From positions 1,364,001 through 1,428,000 of the forward strand of contig NZ_JAUSXF010000001.1 of NCBI RefSeq assembly GCF_030816475.1: a stretch of DNA of 64,000 bases, written 5' to 3'. Shown piece by piece: positions 52,859-63,603 of this stretch. How positions within the stretch are numbered: the stretch's first letter is position 1; the number at the start of each line of letters is the position of its first letter. The translations under genes were made by a program, and so were the position numbers. Below the pieces are notes generated by a model. The model saw nothing but the letters and a program-made list of their open reading frames with translations, ran no database searches and was not told the DNA's origin. This stretch comes from Arthrobacter pascens (GTDB lineage: Bacteria; Actinomycetota; Actinomycetes; Actinomycetales; Micrococcaceae).

Positions 52859-53155
52859 TTCCGCCTATCTGATCTGCAACTGCATCAGTTGTTGATTGAT
52901 CTCTTACTGCGCAATATTTTCCGGTGCCGCCTGCTTGGTCTGTCGCAGGAATCTGCAGCATTCATCTGTCTGCCCCTGAACCGTCAGTCCGGCGTTCCGT
53001 TAAGACGGAACGTAAGGTGAATCAACATCCGGCCCTGCTGGCCGAAATCCAACCGGCAAGGCCGAACATCGCGGCTGCAGATCTGAACTGCAGCCCAGAT
53101 CAAATCATCGCGTCCAGCTCCCAGTCTGGACGCCGTCGAGGGGGAAGGATCCTTC
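52859..53155 (+). promoter_or_regulatory. Leader of rho with two competing hairpins
   Basis: This 297-bp stretch carries no gene. CAACTG (52877-52882) and CAGTTG (52886-52891) form a small hairpin after thrB. Near rho, GGCTGCAG (53073-53080) pairs with CTGCAGCC (53088-53095), and the overlapping GATCTG (53080-53085) pairs with CAGATC (53096-53101). The two hairpins exclude each other, like an attenuator, about 55-80 nt before the GTG of rho. Autoregulation of rho is known in other bacteria; here it is inference. Confidence 0.5.
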
Positions 53156-55399
<2,244 letters not shown>

Positions 55400-55407
55400 C
55401 TGAGCTC

Positions 55408-55452
55408 ACCGCTCAAAGTGTGCCGGCCTATGGTCGGCACACTTTGAGCGGT
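55408..55452 (+). terminator. Terminator of rho
   Basis: A 21-bp stem with one G-T pair (55408-55428 with 55432-55452) and a TAT loop; the core is CCGCTCAAAGTGTGCC / GGCACACTTTGAGCGG. It lies 9 bp after the rho stop and is followed by TGCTGTTT. Confidence 0.82.
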
Positions 55453-55585
55453 TGCTGTTTAACCAATCTCTCCGCTTCAAAGCAACGCGGAGTCAGATAA
55501 CGCCCGTCCCGGCGGTTTTTATGGGCTGTAAGTGACCCCGCGTTGCAGTTATTAGACTTGTATGAGTCGAAAGAGGTTTTGAAAA

Positions 55586-56659
55586 ATGTTTGAGTCCGTA
55601 CAGGGCCTGCTTGATGAGCATGATGCTATCCAGGCGCAGCTGGGGGATCCTGCTGTTTATGCTGACCAGCGGCTGGCGCGGAAGTTGGGCCGGCGTTCGG
55701 CGCAGCTGAACGGCATCGTGGAGGCTTACCACAAGTGGGAAGCGATCCGGGATGACCTTGCTGCCGCGAAGGAAATGGCAGGGGAGGATCCTGAGTTTGC
55801 TGCCGAGGTGCCGGAACTGGAGGCTGCGCTGGAGACCGCTTCCGCGAAGCTGCGCCGGCTGCTCATTCCCCGTGACCCTGACGATGCCCGCAACGTGATC
55901 CTCGAGGTCAAGGGCGGCGAAGGCGGCGACGAGGCCGCGCTGTTCGCCGGGGACTTGCTGCGGATGTACACCCGGTACGCGGAATCCCGCGGCTGGAAGA
56001 CTGAACTTATCTCGGCCACCGAATCCGACCTCGGCGGCTACAAGGACGTCCAGATGGCCGTCAAGGGCAACTCGAACGATCCTGCCGAAGGCGTTTACGC
56101 GCGGCTGAAGTTCGAAGGCGGAGTGCACCGCGTCCAGCGTGTTCCCGTCACCGAATCCCAGGGCCGCATCCACACGTCGGCTGCGGGCGTGCTGGTGCTC
56201 CCCGAAGTGGATGAGCCTGAAGAGCTCGAGATCAACCAGAACGACCTCAAGATTGACGTCTACAGGTCATCGGGTCCCGGTGGCCAGTCCGTGAACACTA
56301 CTGACTCGGCTGTCCGGATCACCCACCTTCCCACCGGGATCGTGGTGGCCATGCAGAACGAAAAGTCCCAGCTGCAGAACCGTGAAGCTGGCATGCGGGT
56401 CCTGCGCGCCCGCATCCTGGCGCATCAGCAGGAGCAGATCGACGCGGAGAACTCGGCCCAGCGGAAGTCCCAGATCCGGACCATGGACCGCTCGGAACGC
56501 ATCCGCACCTACAACTACCCGGAAAACCGGATCGCTGACCACCGCACCGGCTACAAGGCGTACAACCTGGACCAGGTCATGAACGGCGACCTGGAACCGG
56601 TGATTCAGTCCGCCATCGAGATGGACGAACAGGCACGCCTGGACGCCATCGGCGAATAG
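55586..56659 (+). CDS. prfA: Peptide chain release factor 1
   Basis: The 357-aa protein reads UAA and UAG. The RF1 tripeptide PVT is at 187-189 ([14 protein letters not shown]) and GGQ at 232-234. The GGQ region is nearly identical at DNA level to that of prfB, as expected of paralogues. prmC, which methylates the GGQ glutamine, follows after 12 bp. A possible ribosome site, GAAAGAGG, lies about 14 nt before ATG 55586. Confidence 0.97.
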   Translation: MFESVQGLLDEHDAIQAQLGDPAVYADQRLARKLGRRSAQLNGIVEAYHKWEAIRDDLAAAKEMAGEDPEFAAEVPELEAALETASAKLRRLLIPRDPDDARNVILEVKGGEGGDEAALFAGDLLRMYTRYAESRGWKTELISATESDLGGYKDVQMAVKGNSNDPAEGVYARLKFEGGVHRVQRVPVTESQGRIHTSAAGVLVLPEVDEPEELEINQNDLKIDVYRSSGPGGQSVNTTDSAVRITHLPTGIVVAMQNEKSQLQNREAGMRVLRARILAHQQEQIDAENSAQRKSQIRTMDRSERIRTYNYPENRIADHRTGYKAYNLDQVMNGDLEPVIQSAIEMDEQARLDAIGE

Positions 56660-56671
56660 CCGCGGGACCAG

Positions 56672-57541
56672 ATGACAACCGGCTCGGGGCAGTCCCTGGC
56701 AGCTGCCATCAGCGAGGCCACGGCGATCCTGCGGGACGCCGGGGTTCCCAGCCCGCGCGTCGACGCCGAACTTCTGGCTGACCACCTGCTGGGAGTCGGC
56801 CTGGGCAGGTTGAGGGCCCTGATGCTTGGCGATACTCCCGCGCCGGAGGGGTATGGCGAACTGGTGGCCGAACGGGCGCGACGGATTCCCCTGCAGCACA
56901 TCACCGGCGTCGCACATTTCCGCTACCTCGAGCTTGCCGTGGGGCCCGGCGTCTTCATTCCGCGCCCTGAGACGGAGTCCGTGGTCCAGCTCGTCATCGA
57001 CCATGTCAAAGGGATGAGCCGCCCACGGATCGTGGATTTGGGCACCGGCTCGGGAGCAATTGCCGGTTCCATCGCCCGCGAGGTGCCCGGCGCCGAAGTC
57101 CACGCCGTGGAGTACAGCGCGTTCGCGCACGCCTGGGCCGCAAAGAATCTGGCGCCGCTGGGTGTCCACCTCGTCCTGGGGGACCTGCGGAACGCACTTC
57201 CGGAACTCAACGGAACGTTCGACGTCGTGGTTTCCAACCCGCCCTACATCCCCGCTGAAGCAGTCCCGATCGAGCCCGAAGTAGCGCTGCACGATCCGCC
57301 GGAGGCGTTATACGGCGGGGGAGCGGACGGCATGGAACTCCCGACGGCGGCAGCGGCCTCGGCTGCGCGGCTGCTGGTGCCCGGGGGCTACTTCGTCATG
57401 GAACATGCTGAAGTCCAGGCCGGGTGGATCGCCACCATGATGAAGCGGGCAGGTGTCTGGACCGGGATCTCCACCCACCTGGACCTCAACGGCAAGGAAC
57501 GCGCCACCAGCGCTTTGCTTTCCGGTCCGGACCACGAGTGA
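56672..57541 (+). CDS. prmC: Release factor glutamine methyltransferase PrmC
   Basis: The 289-aa SAM enzyme methylates GGQ glutamine of release factors 1 and 2. Motif I VDLGTGSGAI is at 121-130, and NPPYIPAE at 189-196 contains the catalytic NPPY; the N-terminal helical domain binds the factor. It follows prfA by 12 bp in the usual order and is followed by a threonylcarbamoyl-AMP synthase gene. C-terminal TSALLSGPDHE is short. Confidence 0.94.
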   Translation: MTTGSGQSLAAAISEATAILRDAGVPSPRVDAELLADHLLGVGLGRLRALMLGDTPAPEGYGELVAERARRIPLQHITGVAHFRYLELAVGPGVFIPRPETESVVQLVIDHVKGMSRPRIVDLGTGSGAIAGSIAREVPGAEVHAVEYSAFAHAWAAKNLAPLGVHLVLGDLRNALPELNGTFDVVVSNPPYIPAEAVPIEPEVALHDPPEALYGGGADGMELPTAAAASAARLLVPGGYFVMEHAEVQAGWIATMMKRAGVWTGISTHLDLNGKERATSALLSGPDHE

Positions 57542-57556
57542 TGAAAGAATAGGCCA

Positions 57557-58366
57557 GTGACCACAACCTACGACTGCACGTCCGACGATCAGCGCGCCCT
57601 GGGACTGGAACATGCCCAGCGTGCCATCAGCGAAAAGAAGTGCGTGGTGTTCCCCACGGACACGGTGTACGGGATCGCCGCCGACGCCTTCTCGCCGCAG
57701 GCCGTGACCATGCTGCTGGTCTCGAAAGGACGGGGCCGCAGCATGCCCCCGCCCGTGCTGATCCCGCGGCTTAATGCCCTGGATGGACTGGCCACTGATG
57801 TCTCCGCGGACGCCCGCAAGCTCGCCGAAGCCTTCTGGCCAGGGGGCCTGACCCTGATCCTGCACGCCCAGCCCTCGCTGGACTGGGACCTTGGGGAGAC
57901 CAAGGGCACGGTGGCCCTGCGCATGCCGGCGGATGAGGTGGCGCAGGAGCTGCTGACCCTTACCGGTCCGCTGGCAGTGTCGTCGGCAAACCGGACCGGC
58001 CAGGCGGCGGCGCAGACTGCCGAGGAGGCACGCGCACAGCTTGCCGAATCGGTTGAGGTCTACCTCGAGGGCGGTCTTCGCCCGCTCGGAGGAGCTGATG
58101 CACTGCCCTCCACCATTGTGGATGCCACCGGTCCCCACCTGCGCGTGGTCCGCGACGGCGCAGTGACACTGGAGCAGCTGCGCGAGCACGTGCCGGGTGT
58201 CCTGGGGATCGGCGAGGTCCCGCCGGCTGAGGAACTGCCTGCGGCAGCAGAGCCTGAAGATCAGCCTGTCGTGGAATCCCAGGCAGCAGAGCCCCAGGAA
58301 CAGCCCGTGGTGGAATCCCAGGCAGCAGCGCGCCCCGCGCCTGTGAGGGACCCGGACGCCGGATGA
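57557..58366 (+). CDS. L-threonylcarbamoyladenylate synthase, Sua5/YciO/YrdC family
   Basis: The 269-aa protein has a YrdC domain of about 205 residues (CVVFPTDTVYGIAADAFSPQ, SKGRGRSMPPPVLI, FWPGGLTLILHA, LAVSSANRTGQ). It makes threonylcarbamoyl-AMP for the t6A37 tRNA modification. The C-terminal 45 residues are a Pro/Glu/Gln/Ala-rich tail with a repeated QPVVESQAA unit, which looks disordered and is unusual. Start is GTG 57557, 15 bp after prmC. Its stop overlaps the next gene by 4 bp. Confidence 0.9.
   Translation: MTTTYDCTSDDQRALGLEHAQRAISEKKCVVFPTDTVYGIAADAFSPQAVTMLLVSKGRGRSMPPPVLIPRLNALDGLATDVSADARKLAEAFWPGGLTLILHAQPSLDWDLGETKGTVALRMPADEVAQELLTLTGPLAVSSANRTGQAAAQTAEEARAQLAESVEVYLEGGLRPLGGADALPSTIVDATGPHLRVVRDGAVTLEQLREHVPGVLGIGEVPPAEELPAAAEPEDQPVVESQAAEPQEQPVVESQAAARPAPVRDPDAG
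58262..58328 (+). repeat. Two 28-bp direct repeats in the YrdC gene tail
   Basis: CAGCC.GT.GTGGAATCCCAGGCAGCAG occurs at 58262-58289 and 58301-58328 with two mismatches and a period of 39 bp; part of a third copy (GCAGCAGAGCC) precedes. It codes for QPVVESQAA twice, near the stop. Confidence 0.8.
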
Positions 58367-59118
58367 CCCTGGCCAGGCAGCACATCCCGGTCCTGGGCGT
58401 TGATGCCACTCCGCTGAAGGTTCCGGAGCTGATGGATGTACTGGAGGAGTTCGTTGCCGACGGAACCCTGCGTACCGTTGTCGGACATAACCTTCACAGC
58501 GTCACGCTGACGCATTCCGACGCCGGATTCCGCGCGCTGTATGAACAGAGTGATGTGGTGCTCCTGGACGGGGCGCCCGTGCTGTGGCTGTGGAGCAAGT
58601 CTGGGGCAGCGGCGGGACCGGTGATGGAATACAGGCTGGGCTCCACTGACTGGATACCCGCGCTGGGCCGGATCCGCGGCCTGGAACGGATCGCCATCCT
58701 CGGTGCCGGGCCTGAGGCGAATGCCGGTGCGGTCAGGAGGCTGGAAAGCATTGTGCCGTCCGCGCAGGTGGCGGGCCTGCCGGGTGAAGGCTGGAACCAC
58801 GACGTCGAGAAAGCCGCCGTCGCTTGGCTTGAGGAAGTGCGCCCGCAGCTTGTGCTGCTGGGACTGGGCATGCCGCTGCAGGAATCCGTGCTCCGGCGCC
58901 AGCTGGATGTCCTGCCGCCGGCCATCTACTGCACTGTGGGCGGAGCCATCGAGCAGCTGGCGGGTATCCAGAAGCTGGCCCCGCGGTGGCTGGGGAGGCT
59001 TGGCTTTGAGTGGGCGTGGCGTCTGCTGTTGCATCCGCGCAGGGTCGCTTACAGGGTTTTCGTGGAGCCCTGGGTCCTGGCCGGGCTGCTGATTCGCCGC
59101 CGGCTCCAGCGGCGTTAG
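58363..59118 (+). CDS. WecB/TagA/CpsF-family glycosyltransferase
   Basis: The 251-aa protein has the family motifs GHNLHSVTLTHSDAGFRAL, SDVVLLDGAPVLWLWSKSGA and PQLVLLGLGMPLQE, plus GGAIEQLAGIQKLAPRWLGR. Such GT26 enzymes transfer ManNAc or related sugars onto lipid-linked GlcNAc to start wall polymers. ATGA overlap with the gene before. The C-terminal basic helix (RRLQRR) may bind the membrane. wecA lies about 1.2 kb downstream, giving the preceding step of the pathway. Confidence 0.88.
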   Translation: MTLARQHIPVLGVDATPLKVPELMDVLEEFVADGTLRTVVGHNLHSVTLTHSDAGFRALYEQSDVVLLDGAPVLWLWSKSGAAAGPVMEYRLGSTDWIPALGRIRGLERIAILGAGPEANAGAVRRLESIVPSAQVAGLPGEGWNHDVEKAAVAWLEEVRPQLVLLGLGMPLQESVLRRQLDVLPPAIYCTVGGAIEQLAGIQKLAPRWLGRLGFEWAWRLLLHPRRVAYRVFVEPWVLAGLLIRRRLQRR

Positions 59119-59164
59119 AACTTCCGGTCCTCCAGCCGCCCTAGAACTTCTGGTCCTCCAGCGG
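59116..59164. repeat. Tandem 23-bp duplication at converging gene ends
   Basis: TAGAACTTC.GGTCCTCCAGC.G occurs at 59116-59138 and at 59142-59164, with two mismatches and a 26-bp period. The second copy is the end of the minus-strand glycosyltransferase gene (stop included); the first ends the plus-strand gene. The stop region of one gene seems to have been duplicated onto the other. Confidence 0.75.
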
Positions 59165-60031
59165 AGCGAAGCCTTTGGCCCGCAGGCCGGTAGTGAAGGA
59201 CCTGGCCCAGCTGACAAGGCCGGGGAGATCGCGGCGCTGCAGGAAGTACCCCAGGTAGCCGCCGACGTCAGCAACCAGGGAGCGGACCCTGAAATAGCGC
59301 CGGATCAGGTAGCCGCGGTTGCGGTAATAGTAGTAGCGCTTGAAGGCCGATTCGGGCACGATGACGTGCCAGCGGGCACCGAAGACGTGCTTGGTCTCGG
59401 TGAAGGCGTGCGGGTGGGTGACGGCGGTGGTGGTTACGGTGCCGAAACGGATCCCCGCTTTGCGGAGCCTGATGGTGAAGTCCACTTCGTCGCCCCGGAT
59501 GAACAGGCGTATGTCCGGCAGGCCCACCTTGAAAAACACGTCCGACCGGATGAGCGCACCGTTGAAGAAGTGTCCATCGTCCGGGAGGAATCCGACTCTC
59601 TCCAGTTCAGAGCGGTCGTGCGTGACTTTTCCATCGATCCGGAAGAAGAAGGAAAGACGGTCCGGGTGCCCGGGCGCCACCACCAGGGGGACCACCGCCT
59701 CCAGGTTGCGGCTTTCTGCTTCCCGCAGCAGCGTGGCGAGGCATTCAGGATCTCCGGGCTCGGCGTCGTCGTCCATCATCCAGATCCAGTCGGCACCGCT
59801 GGCGACGGCCTTTAATGCGGCAAGGGCAAAACCGCCGGCGCCGCCGAGATTGGCCTCAGAACGGACATAGTCCACGTTAGGGTGCCGCTCGGCAATGTCC
59901 CGGGCCGGGTTCGTGCCGCTGTCCACCAGGCAAATGGTGTCCACTGTGGCGGACTGGGCGTTGATGGAGTCCAGCAGGACGGCCAGCTCTTTGTGACGGT
60001 CAAACGTCACGGCAGCAACTGCAACGCGCAT
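59141..60031 (-). CDS. Family 2 glycosyltransferase, galactofuranosyl/rhamnosyl type
   Basis: The 296-aa protein begins MRVAVAAVTFDRHKELAVLL, a GT-A start, with the metal-binding DDDAEP (WIWMMDDDAEPGDPE) and the acceptor-side RGDEVDFTIRLRKAG. The C-terminal YYYRNRGYLIRR pattern is common in actinobacterial GlfT-like and rhamnosyl-type enzymes for wall polysaccharides. ATG 60031 is preferred because upstream in-frame codons show no family match; AAGGA lies 11 nt before it. The acceptor is not known. Confidence 0.85.
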   Translation of the reverse strand: MRVAVAAVTFDRHKELAVLLDSINAQSATVDTICLVDSGTNPARDIAERHPNVDYVRSEANLGGAGGFALAALKAVASGADWIWMMDDDAEPGDPECLATLLREAESRNLEAVVPLVVAPGHPDRLSFFFRIDGKVTHDRSELERVGFLPDDGHFFNGALIRSDVFFKVGLPDIRLFIRGDEVDFTIRLRKAGIRFGTVTTTAVTHPHAFTETKHVFGARWHVIVPESAFKRYYYYRNRGYLIRRYFRVRSLVADVGGYLGYFLQRRDLPGLVSWARSFTTGLRAKGFAPLEDQKF

Positions 60032-60342
60032 CGGTATGGGATTCCTTTCAGCGTGGCCTTCAGGGGATTCCCCGTTCGCGATGCGCCGTGTGGCGCGAAG
60101 CCATGGAGCCGTTGGCGCTAGTATCTTGACTAGAGTCCACTGTAATACAGCCCTGTAAGGCACTGCGTACAAGAAAAAACGTACTGCCTGCTGCGCGCCC
60201 GGCGACGGAGAAGTTTCATTTTTGGAAAGACAGATCCCCGGCAAGTGAGCCCACCGATAGAGTACCGACCGCTCCGGCGGCTACCCTGCACTGTCGCGAT
60301 TCCCCCGGTTGAACCGGACACTGACGAAATGGCCGCCATCGC
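60032..60342. other. Divergent intergenic region, GT2 gene to wecA
   Basis: These 311 bp separate divergent genes. A perfect 11-bp palindrome CTGTAATACAG (60140-60150) and TTGACT (60126-60131) are the only noted signals; together they suggest regulated promoters, but no proper -10 at the right spacing was found. GTAC-containing arms at about 60166-60190 are partial. No credible gene or RNA is seen. Confidence 0.4.
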
Positions 60343-61455
60343 ATGATTATGTATCTGCTCATGGGCCTGACGGCTGCCGTCGTGTCCTATGCCGCCACAT
60401 GGGGTGCCCGGGTAATCGGGAACAGGCTTGAACTCCACATGCCCATTCGCAGCCGGGATATGCACTCCATCCCTGTAACGCGGCTCGGCGGAGTCGCCAT
60501 CTTCCTGGGTGTCATGGTCGCGCTGATTGTGGCCAGCCAATCCTTTTTTGTGAAGGACATCTACCGGAACAATTTTTCCCCGTGGGGAATCCTCGCCGGA
60601 GCCGCGTTGATCGTGCTGGTAGGCGTGGCGGATGACCTGCTGGACATCCGTTGGTGGGTAAAGCTCATCGGCCAGAGTGCGGCTGCCCTGGTGGTGGCCA
60701 TCTGGGGAGTCCAGATGACAATTGTCCCCTGGGTACCGGATCCTATCTCCCTGGAGAATGAGATGGTTCGGGTGGTCCTGACCGCCGGGCTGATCGTGAC
60801 CACCATGAACGCCTTCAATTTCATCGACGGGCTGGACGGGCTGGCTGCAGGTGTGGCCGTCATTGGCGGCACGGCGTTCTTCTTCACTGCTTACTGGGTG
60901 CACCGTACATCAGTCATTCTCGATAAATCCGACCTGGCCACGCTGATTACGGTGGTCCTCGTGGGCAGCTGCGTCGGCTTCCTGCCGCACAACTGGTTCC
61001 CCTCCAAAATCTTCATGGGCGATTCCGGGGCAATGCTGATCGGGCTGCTGATGGCCTCCGCCGGCGTGGTGTCCACAGGCCAGATCACCTCAGGCCTGTA
61101 CGACCGGGCCAACGGTATTTCCACCGTCATTCCGATCCTCCTGCCGTTCGCAGTGCTCTTCCTGCCGCTGCTTGACTTAGGCCTGGCTGTTGTCCGGCGC
61201 ACCGCACGCGGACGTTCTCCCTGGTCTGCGGACCGCGGCCACCTCCATCACAAGCTGCTGGATATCGGCTATTCACACCGGACCGTCGTGATCCTGATGT
61301 ACCTCTGGACCTGCGTGCTGTCCTTCGGGGGACTGGCCTTCGCGGTCTTCCCGTGGCAGATCGTGCTTGCGGTGGACATCTTTGCCACCTTGGTTATGGG
61401 CCTGGTGACGGCCTGGCCGTACCTCAGCCGCAGAAGTGAACAACCACTTACGTAA
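60343..61455 (+). CDS. wecA: WecA-type undecaprenyl-phosphate GlcNAc-1-phosphate transferase
   Basis: The 370-aa polytopic protein with about 11 helices has the family motifs DMHSIPVTRLGG, GVADDLLDIRWWVKL (DD pair), NAFNFIDGLDGLAAG and HLHHKLLDIGYSHR. It transfers GlcNAc-1-phosphate to undecaprenyl phosphate, beginning wall or teichoic-type polymers. It probably feeds the WecB/TagA/CpsF enzyme encoded nearby. ATG 60343, or ATG 60349 (MYLLMG). The ATP synthase operon follows after 94 bp. Confidence 0.92.
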   Translation: MIMYLLMGLTAAVVSYAATWGARVIGNRLELHMPIRSRDMHSIPVTRLGGVAIFLGVMVALIVASQSFFVKDIYRNNFSPWGILAGAALIVLVGVADDLLDIRWWVKLIGQSAAALVVAIWGVQMTIVPWVPDPISLENEMVRVVLTAGLIVTTMNAFNFIDGLDGLAAGVAVIGGTAFFFTAYWVHRTSVILDKSDLATLITVVLVGSCVGFLPHNWFPSKIFMGDSGAMLIGLLMASAGVVSTGQITSGLYDRANGISTVIPILLPFAVLFLPLLDLGLAVVRRTARGRSPWSADRGHLHHKLLDIGYSHRTVVILMYLWTCVLSFGGLAFAVFPWQIVLAVDIFATLVMGLVTAWPYLSRRSEQPLT

Positions 61456-61549
61456 CCGCTTCGGCAATTATTTCTATCTCGTGTAGAATTTGAGGGCAGC
61501 CACAGCTGCCCTCCACCCGCCCTCCCCAGGCACCGACGATTGGGATCCC

Positions 61550-62032
61550 ATGACCTCCAACGCCGAGTCCGGACATGCGTCCGGCAACGGATCCGTTGGC
61601 GTTTCCGGTCCCACCCGGTCGTTGTGGCTCCGCCTGCTGCTGCTTAGCTCGGCGGCGGGTGCCGGCGCCATTATCCTGACCGGAATTCCGGCCGTGATCA
61701 TGAACGGCGCCGAGGGGATTCTGTCCAGTACTTTTGGCGGCCTGCTGGTGATGCTGTTCTTCGCGATCAGTCTCCTGGTGGGTCACTTCATGGGACGCAA
61801 CAACCCTTCCGGCGCCATCGGCATGTTCGTGGCGACATACTTCGTCAAGGTAGTCGGTTTCGCTGTGGTGCTTTTTGCCCTCGGGGCGCCTCCATGGCTT
61901 CACGGCCGATGGTTCCTAATCGGTGCCGTTGCCACAGTTGTGCTGTGGCAGGCAGCCGAGATATACGGGTTCAGCAAGTCCCGTCTCCAGATTTACAACG
62001 ATCCCGAAGCCAAGGAGGTGCGCGATGTCTGA
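61550..62032 (+). CDS. ATP synthase I-like membrane protein
   Basis: The 160-aa protein has a Ser/Gly-rich N-terminus of 25 residues, then four membrane helices (LRLLLLSSAAGAGAIILTGI, GGLLVMLFFAISLLVGHFMG, GMFVATYFVKVVGFAVVLFA, GAVATVVLWQAAEIYGF). Position before the atp genes and topology fit the AtpI family, which helps assemble the c-ring. ATG 61550 is preferred over a longer start. It overlaps the next gene by 8 bp. Confidence 0.75.
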   Translation: MTSNAESGHASGNGSVGVSGPTRSLWLRLLLLSSAAGAGAIILTGIPAVIMNGAEGILSSTFGGLLVMLFFAISLLVGHFMGRNNPSGAIGMFVATYFVKVVGFAVVLFALGAPPWLHGRWFLIGAVATVVLWQAAEIYGFSKSRLQIYNDPEAKEVRDV

Positions 62033-62369
62033 GCGGAAACGGTCCGGTAGAAGCGTTCCCTCCAAGTCCTCGGGAACCGGTTCCGCGCCAGGGGTGTCGG
62101 CAGAAAACAGCGACGGCGGATACAACGCCGGAATGGCCGTCTTCAGCTACATCATTGGCGGAATCATCGTCTGGAGTTTGATAGGGTGGGGTCTGGATAA
62201 TCTGTGGGGAACCCGCTGGATCGTGCTCGCAGGCGCTCTGCTCGGAGCTGCCGGAGGATTTTATCTTTCCCACATGCACGGCCTTACCAGTCACAGAAAC
62301 ACAGCCGGTAAGAGCGGCGCGGGCGACGATAGCGGCCCGTCCGCGGACAGAAACACTAATGCCAAATAA
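62025..62369 (+). CDS. AtpZ/AtpI-family protein
   Basis: The 114-aa protein has two membrane helices (AGMAVFSYIIGGIIVWSLIG, WIVLAGALLGAAGGFYLSHM) joined by WGLDNLWGTRW, the signature of the ATPase-gene-1 (AtpZ) group, often encoded first in atp operons. The ATG at 62025 has AAGGAGG 6 nt before it, and the gene begins inside the end of the previous one. Both ends are Ser/Gly/Lys-rich and look disordered. Confidence 0.82.
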   Translation: MSERKRSGRSVPSKSSGTGSAPGVSAENSDGGYNAGMAVFSYIIGGIIVWSLIGWGLDNLWGTRWIVLAGALLGAAGGFYLSHMHGLTSHRNTAGKSGAGDDSGPSADRNTNAK

Positions 62370-62450
62370 TTTCACACGGGGATCGGCGGAGCGCAAATCC
62401 GTACATCCCCAACCAACGCCCAATGACGGACACTGCAGAGAGGAAACGCG

Positions 62451-63251
62451 TTGATCGCGCTTGCGCTCCCGGCCCAAGATTCAGGAGAGTTCAATCCTCC
62501 TGGAATTGAACAATTGCACCTGCCGGCTATCTTGCCGTGGGGGGTGGCGGACGGATTCTCCAAGCAGATGCTGCTGGTCATCCTGTCTGTCGTCATTATC
62601 GCCACATTCTTTCTGCTAGCTGCGCGGAAGCAGCAGCTTGTCCCCGGGAAGCTCCAGTTCGCTGGTGAAATGGCCTATGGCTTCGTGCGTAACAGCATTG
62701 CCAAGGACATTATCGGCGGCAAGGACTTCATGAAGTACGTCCCGCTGCTGTTCAGCCTCTTTTTCTTTATCCTGGTGAACAACATTTACGGCGCTATCCC
62801 CGTAATCCAGCTTCCCAGCTTCTCGCATGTCGGCGGCGCCTACGTCCTCGCCGGCATCGTTTATGTCACCTGGATCGCGATTGGCGTCAAGAAGAACGGC
62901 ATCAAGTACTTCAAGCTGGCCACCGTGCCGTCTGGCGTCCCGTTCTACATCCTGCCGATCGTGATCCCGATTGAGATCATCTCGAACTTCCTGGTCCGGC
63001 CCGTCACGCATAGCCTCCGTCTTTTTGCCACGATGCTGGCCGGCCACCTGATTGTCATGATCGCCGGATCGGGCATCGAGTTCCTTGTCATGCAGGAAAA
63101 CGTTCTGCTCAAGGGCGCCTCGGTACTGGTCCTGGGCGGCTCGCTCGCCATGTACATGCTCGAGGCGCTGATCATGGCTCTGCAGGCGTACGTCTTCACT
63201 CTGCTCACGGCAATCTACATTGAAGGCGCCCTGCACGCGGACAGCCACTAG
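62451..63251 (+). CDS. atpB: ATP synthase F0 subunit a
   Basis: The 266-aa protein is the proton-channel stator of the F-type ATP synthase. Conserved segments are [20 protein letters not shown] and [20 protein letters not shown] (with the essential Arg in SLRLFATM) and the C-terminal [20 protein letters not shown] start at 62451 with AGAGGA 7 nt upstream. About 80 bp before it hold no gene. Confidence 0.95.
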   Translation: MIALALPAQDSGEFNPPGIEQLHLPAILPWGVADGFSKQMLLVILSVVIIATFFLLAARKQQLVPGKLQFAGEMAYGFVRNSIAKDIIGGKDFMKYVPLLFSLFFFILVNNIYGAIPVIQLPSFSHVGGAYVLAGIVYVTWIAIGVKKNGIKYFKLATVPSGVPFYILPIVIPIEIISNFLVRPVTHSLRLFATMLAGHLIVMIAGSGIEFLVMQENVLLKGASVLVLGGSLAMYMLEALIMALQAYVFTLLTAIYIEGALHADSH

Positions 63252-63331
63252 GCACCCACAAAACTTCCCCTCACGGGGATGAAGCAACCCAAACAACCTG
63301 CCACAGAGTTGGCATCTTGAAAGGAAGAAAA

Positions 63332-63550
63332 ATGGAAGGCTCCATCAACGGCTCCCTCAACCTCATCGGCTATGGCCTCTCGGCAATCGGCGGTGGTATC
63401 GGTGTGGGTCTCGTGTTCGCCGCCTACATCAACGGTGTGGCACGTCAGCCGGAAGCCCAGCGCGTCCTGCAGCCGATCGCGTTCCTCGGCCTCGCGCTGA
63501 CTGAAGCCCTCGCCATCCTGGGCCTGGTCTTCGCTTTCGTTCTCAAGTAA
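63332..63550 (+). CDS. atpE: ATP synthase F0 subunit c
   Basis: The 72-aa protein has two helices with [20 protein letters not shown] and the proton-carrying carboxylate as Glu in [19 protein letters not shown], plus the polar loop ARQPEAQ. It forms the c-ring. ATG 63332 has AAGGAAG upstream; a longer start at 63317 is rejected. Confidence 0.96.
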   Translation: MEGSINGSLNLIGYGLSAIGGGIGVGLVFAAYINGVARQPEAQRVLQPIAFLGLALTEALAILGLVFAFVLK

Positions 63551-63603
63551 ACCTTCAGAACCTAGCGACCATCCAGAACCGAGTAGATAAGGACGGGTGA
63601 AAT

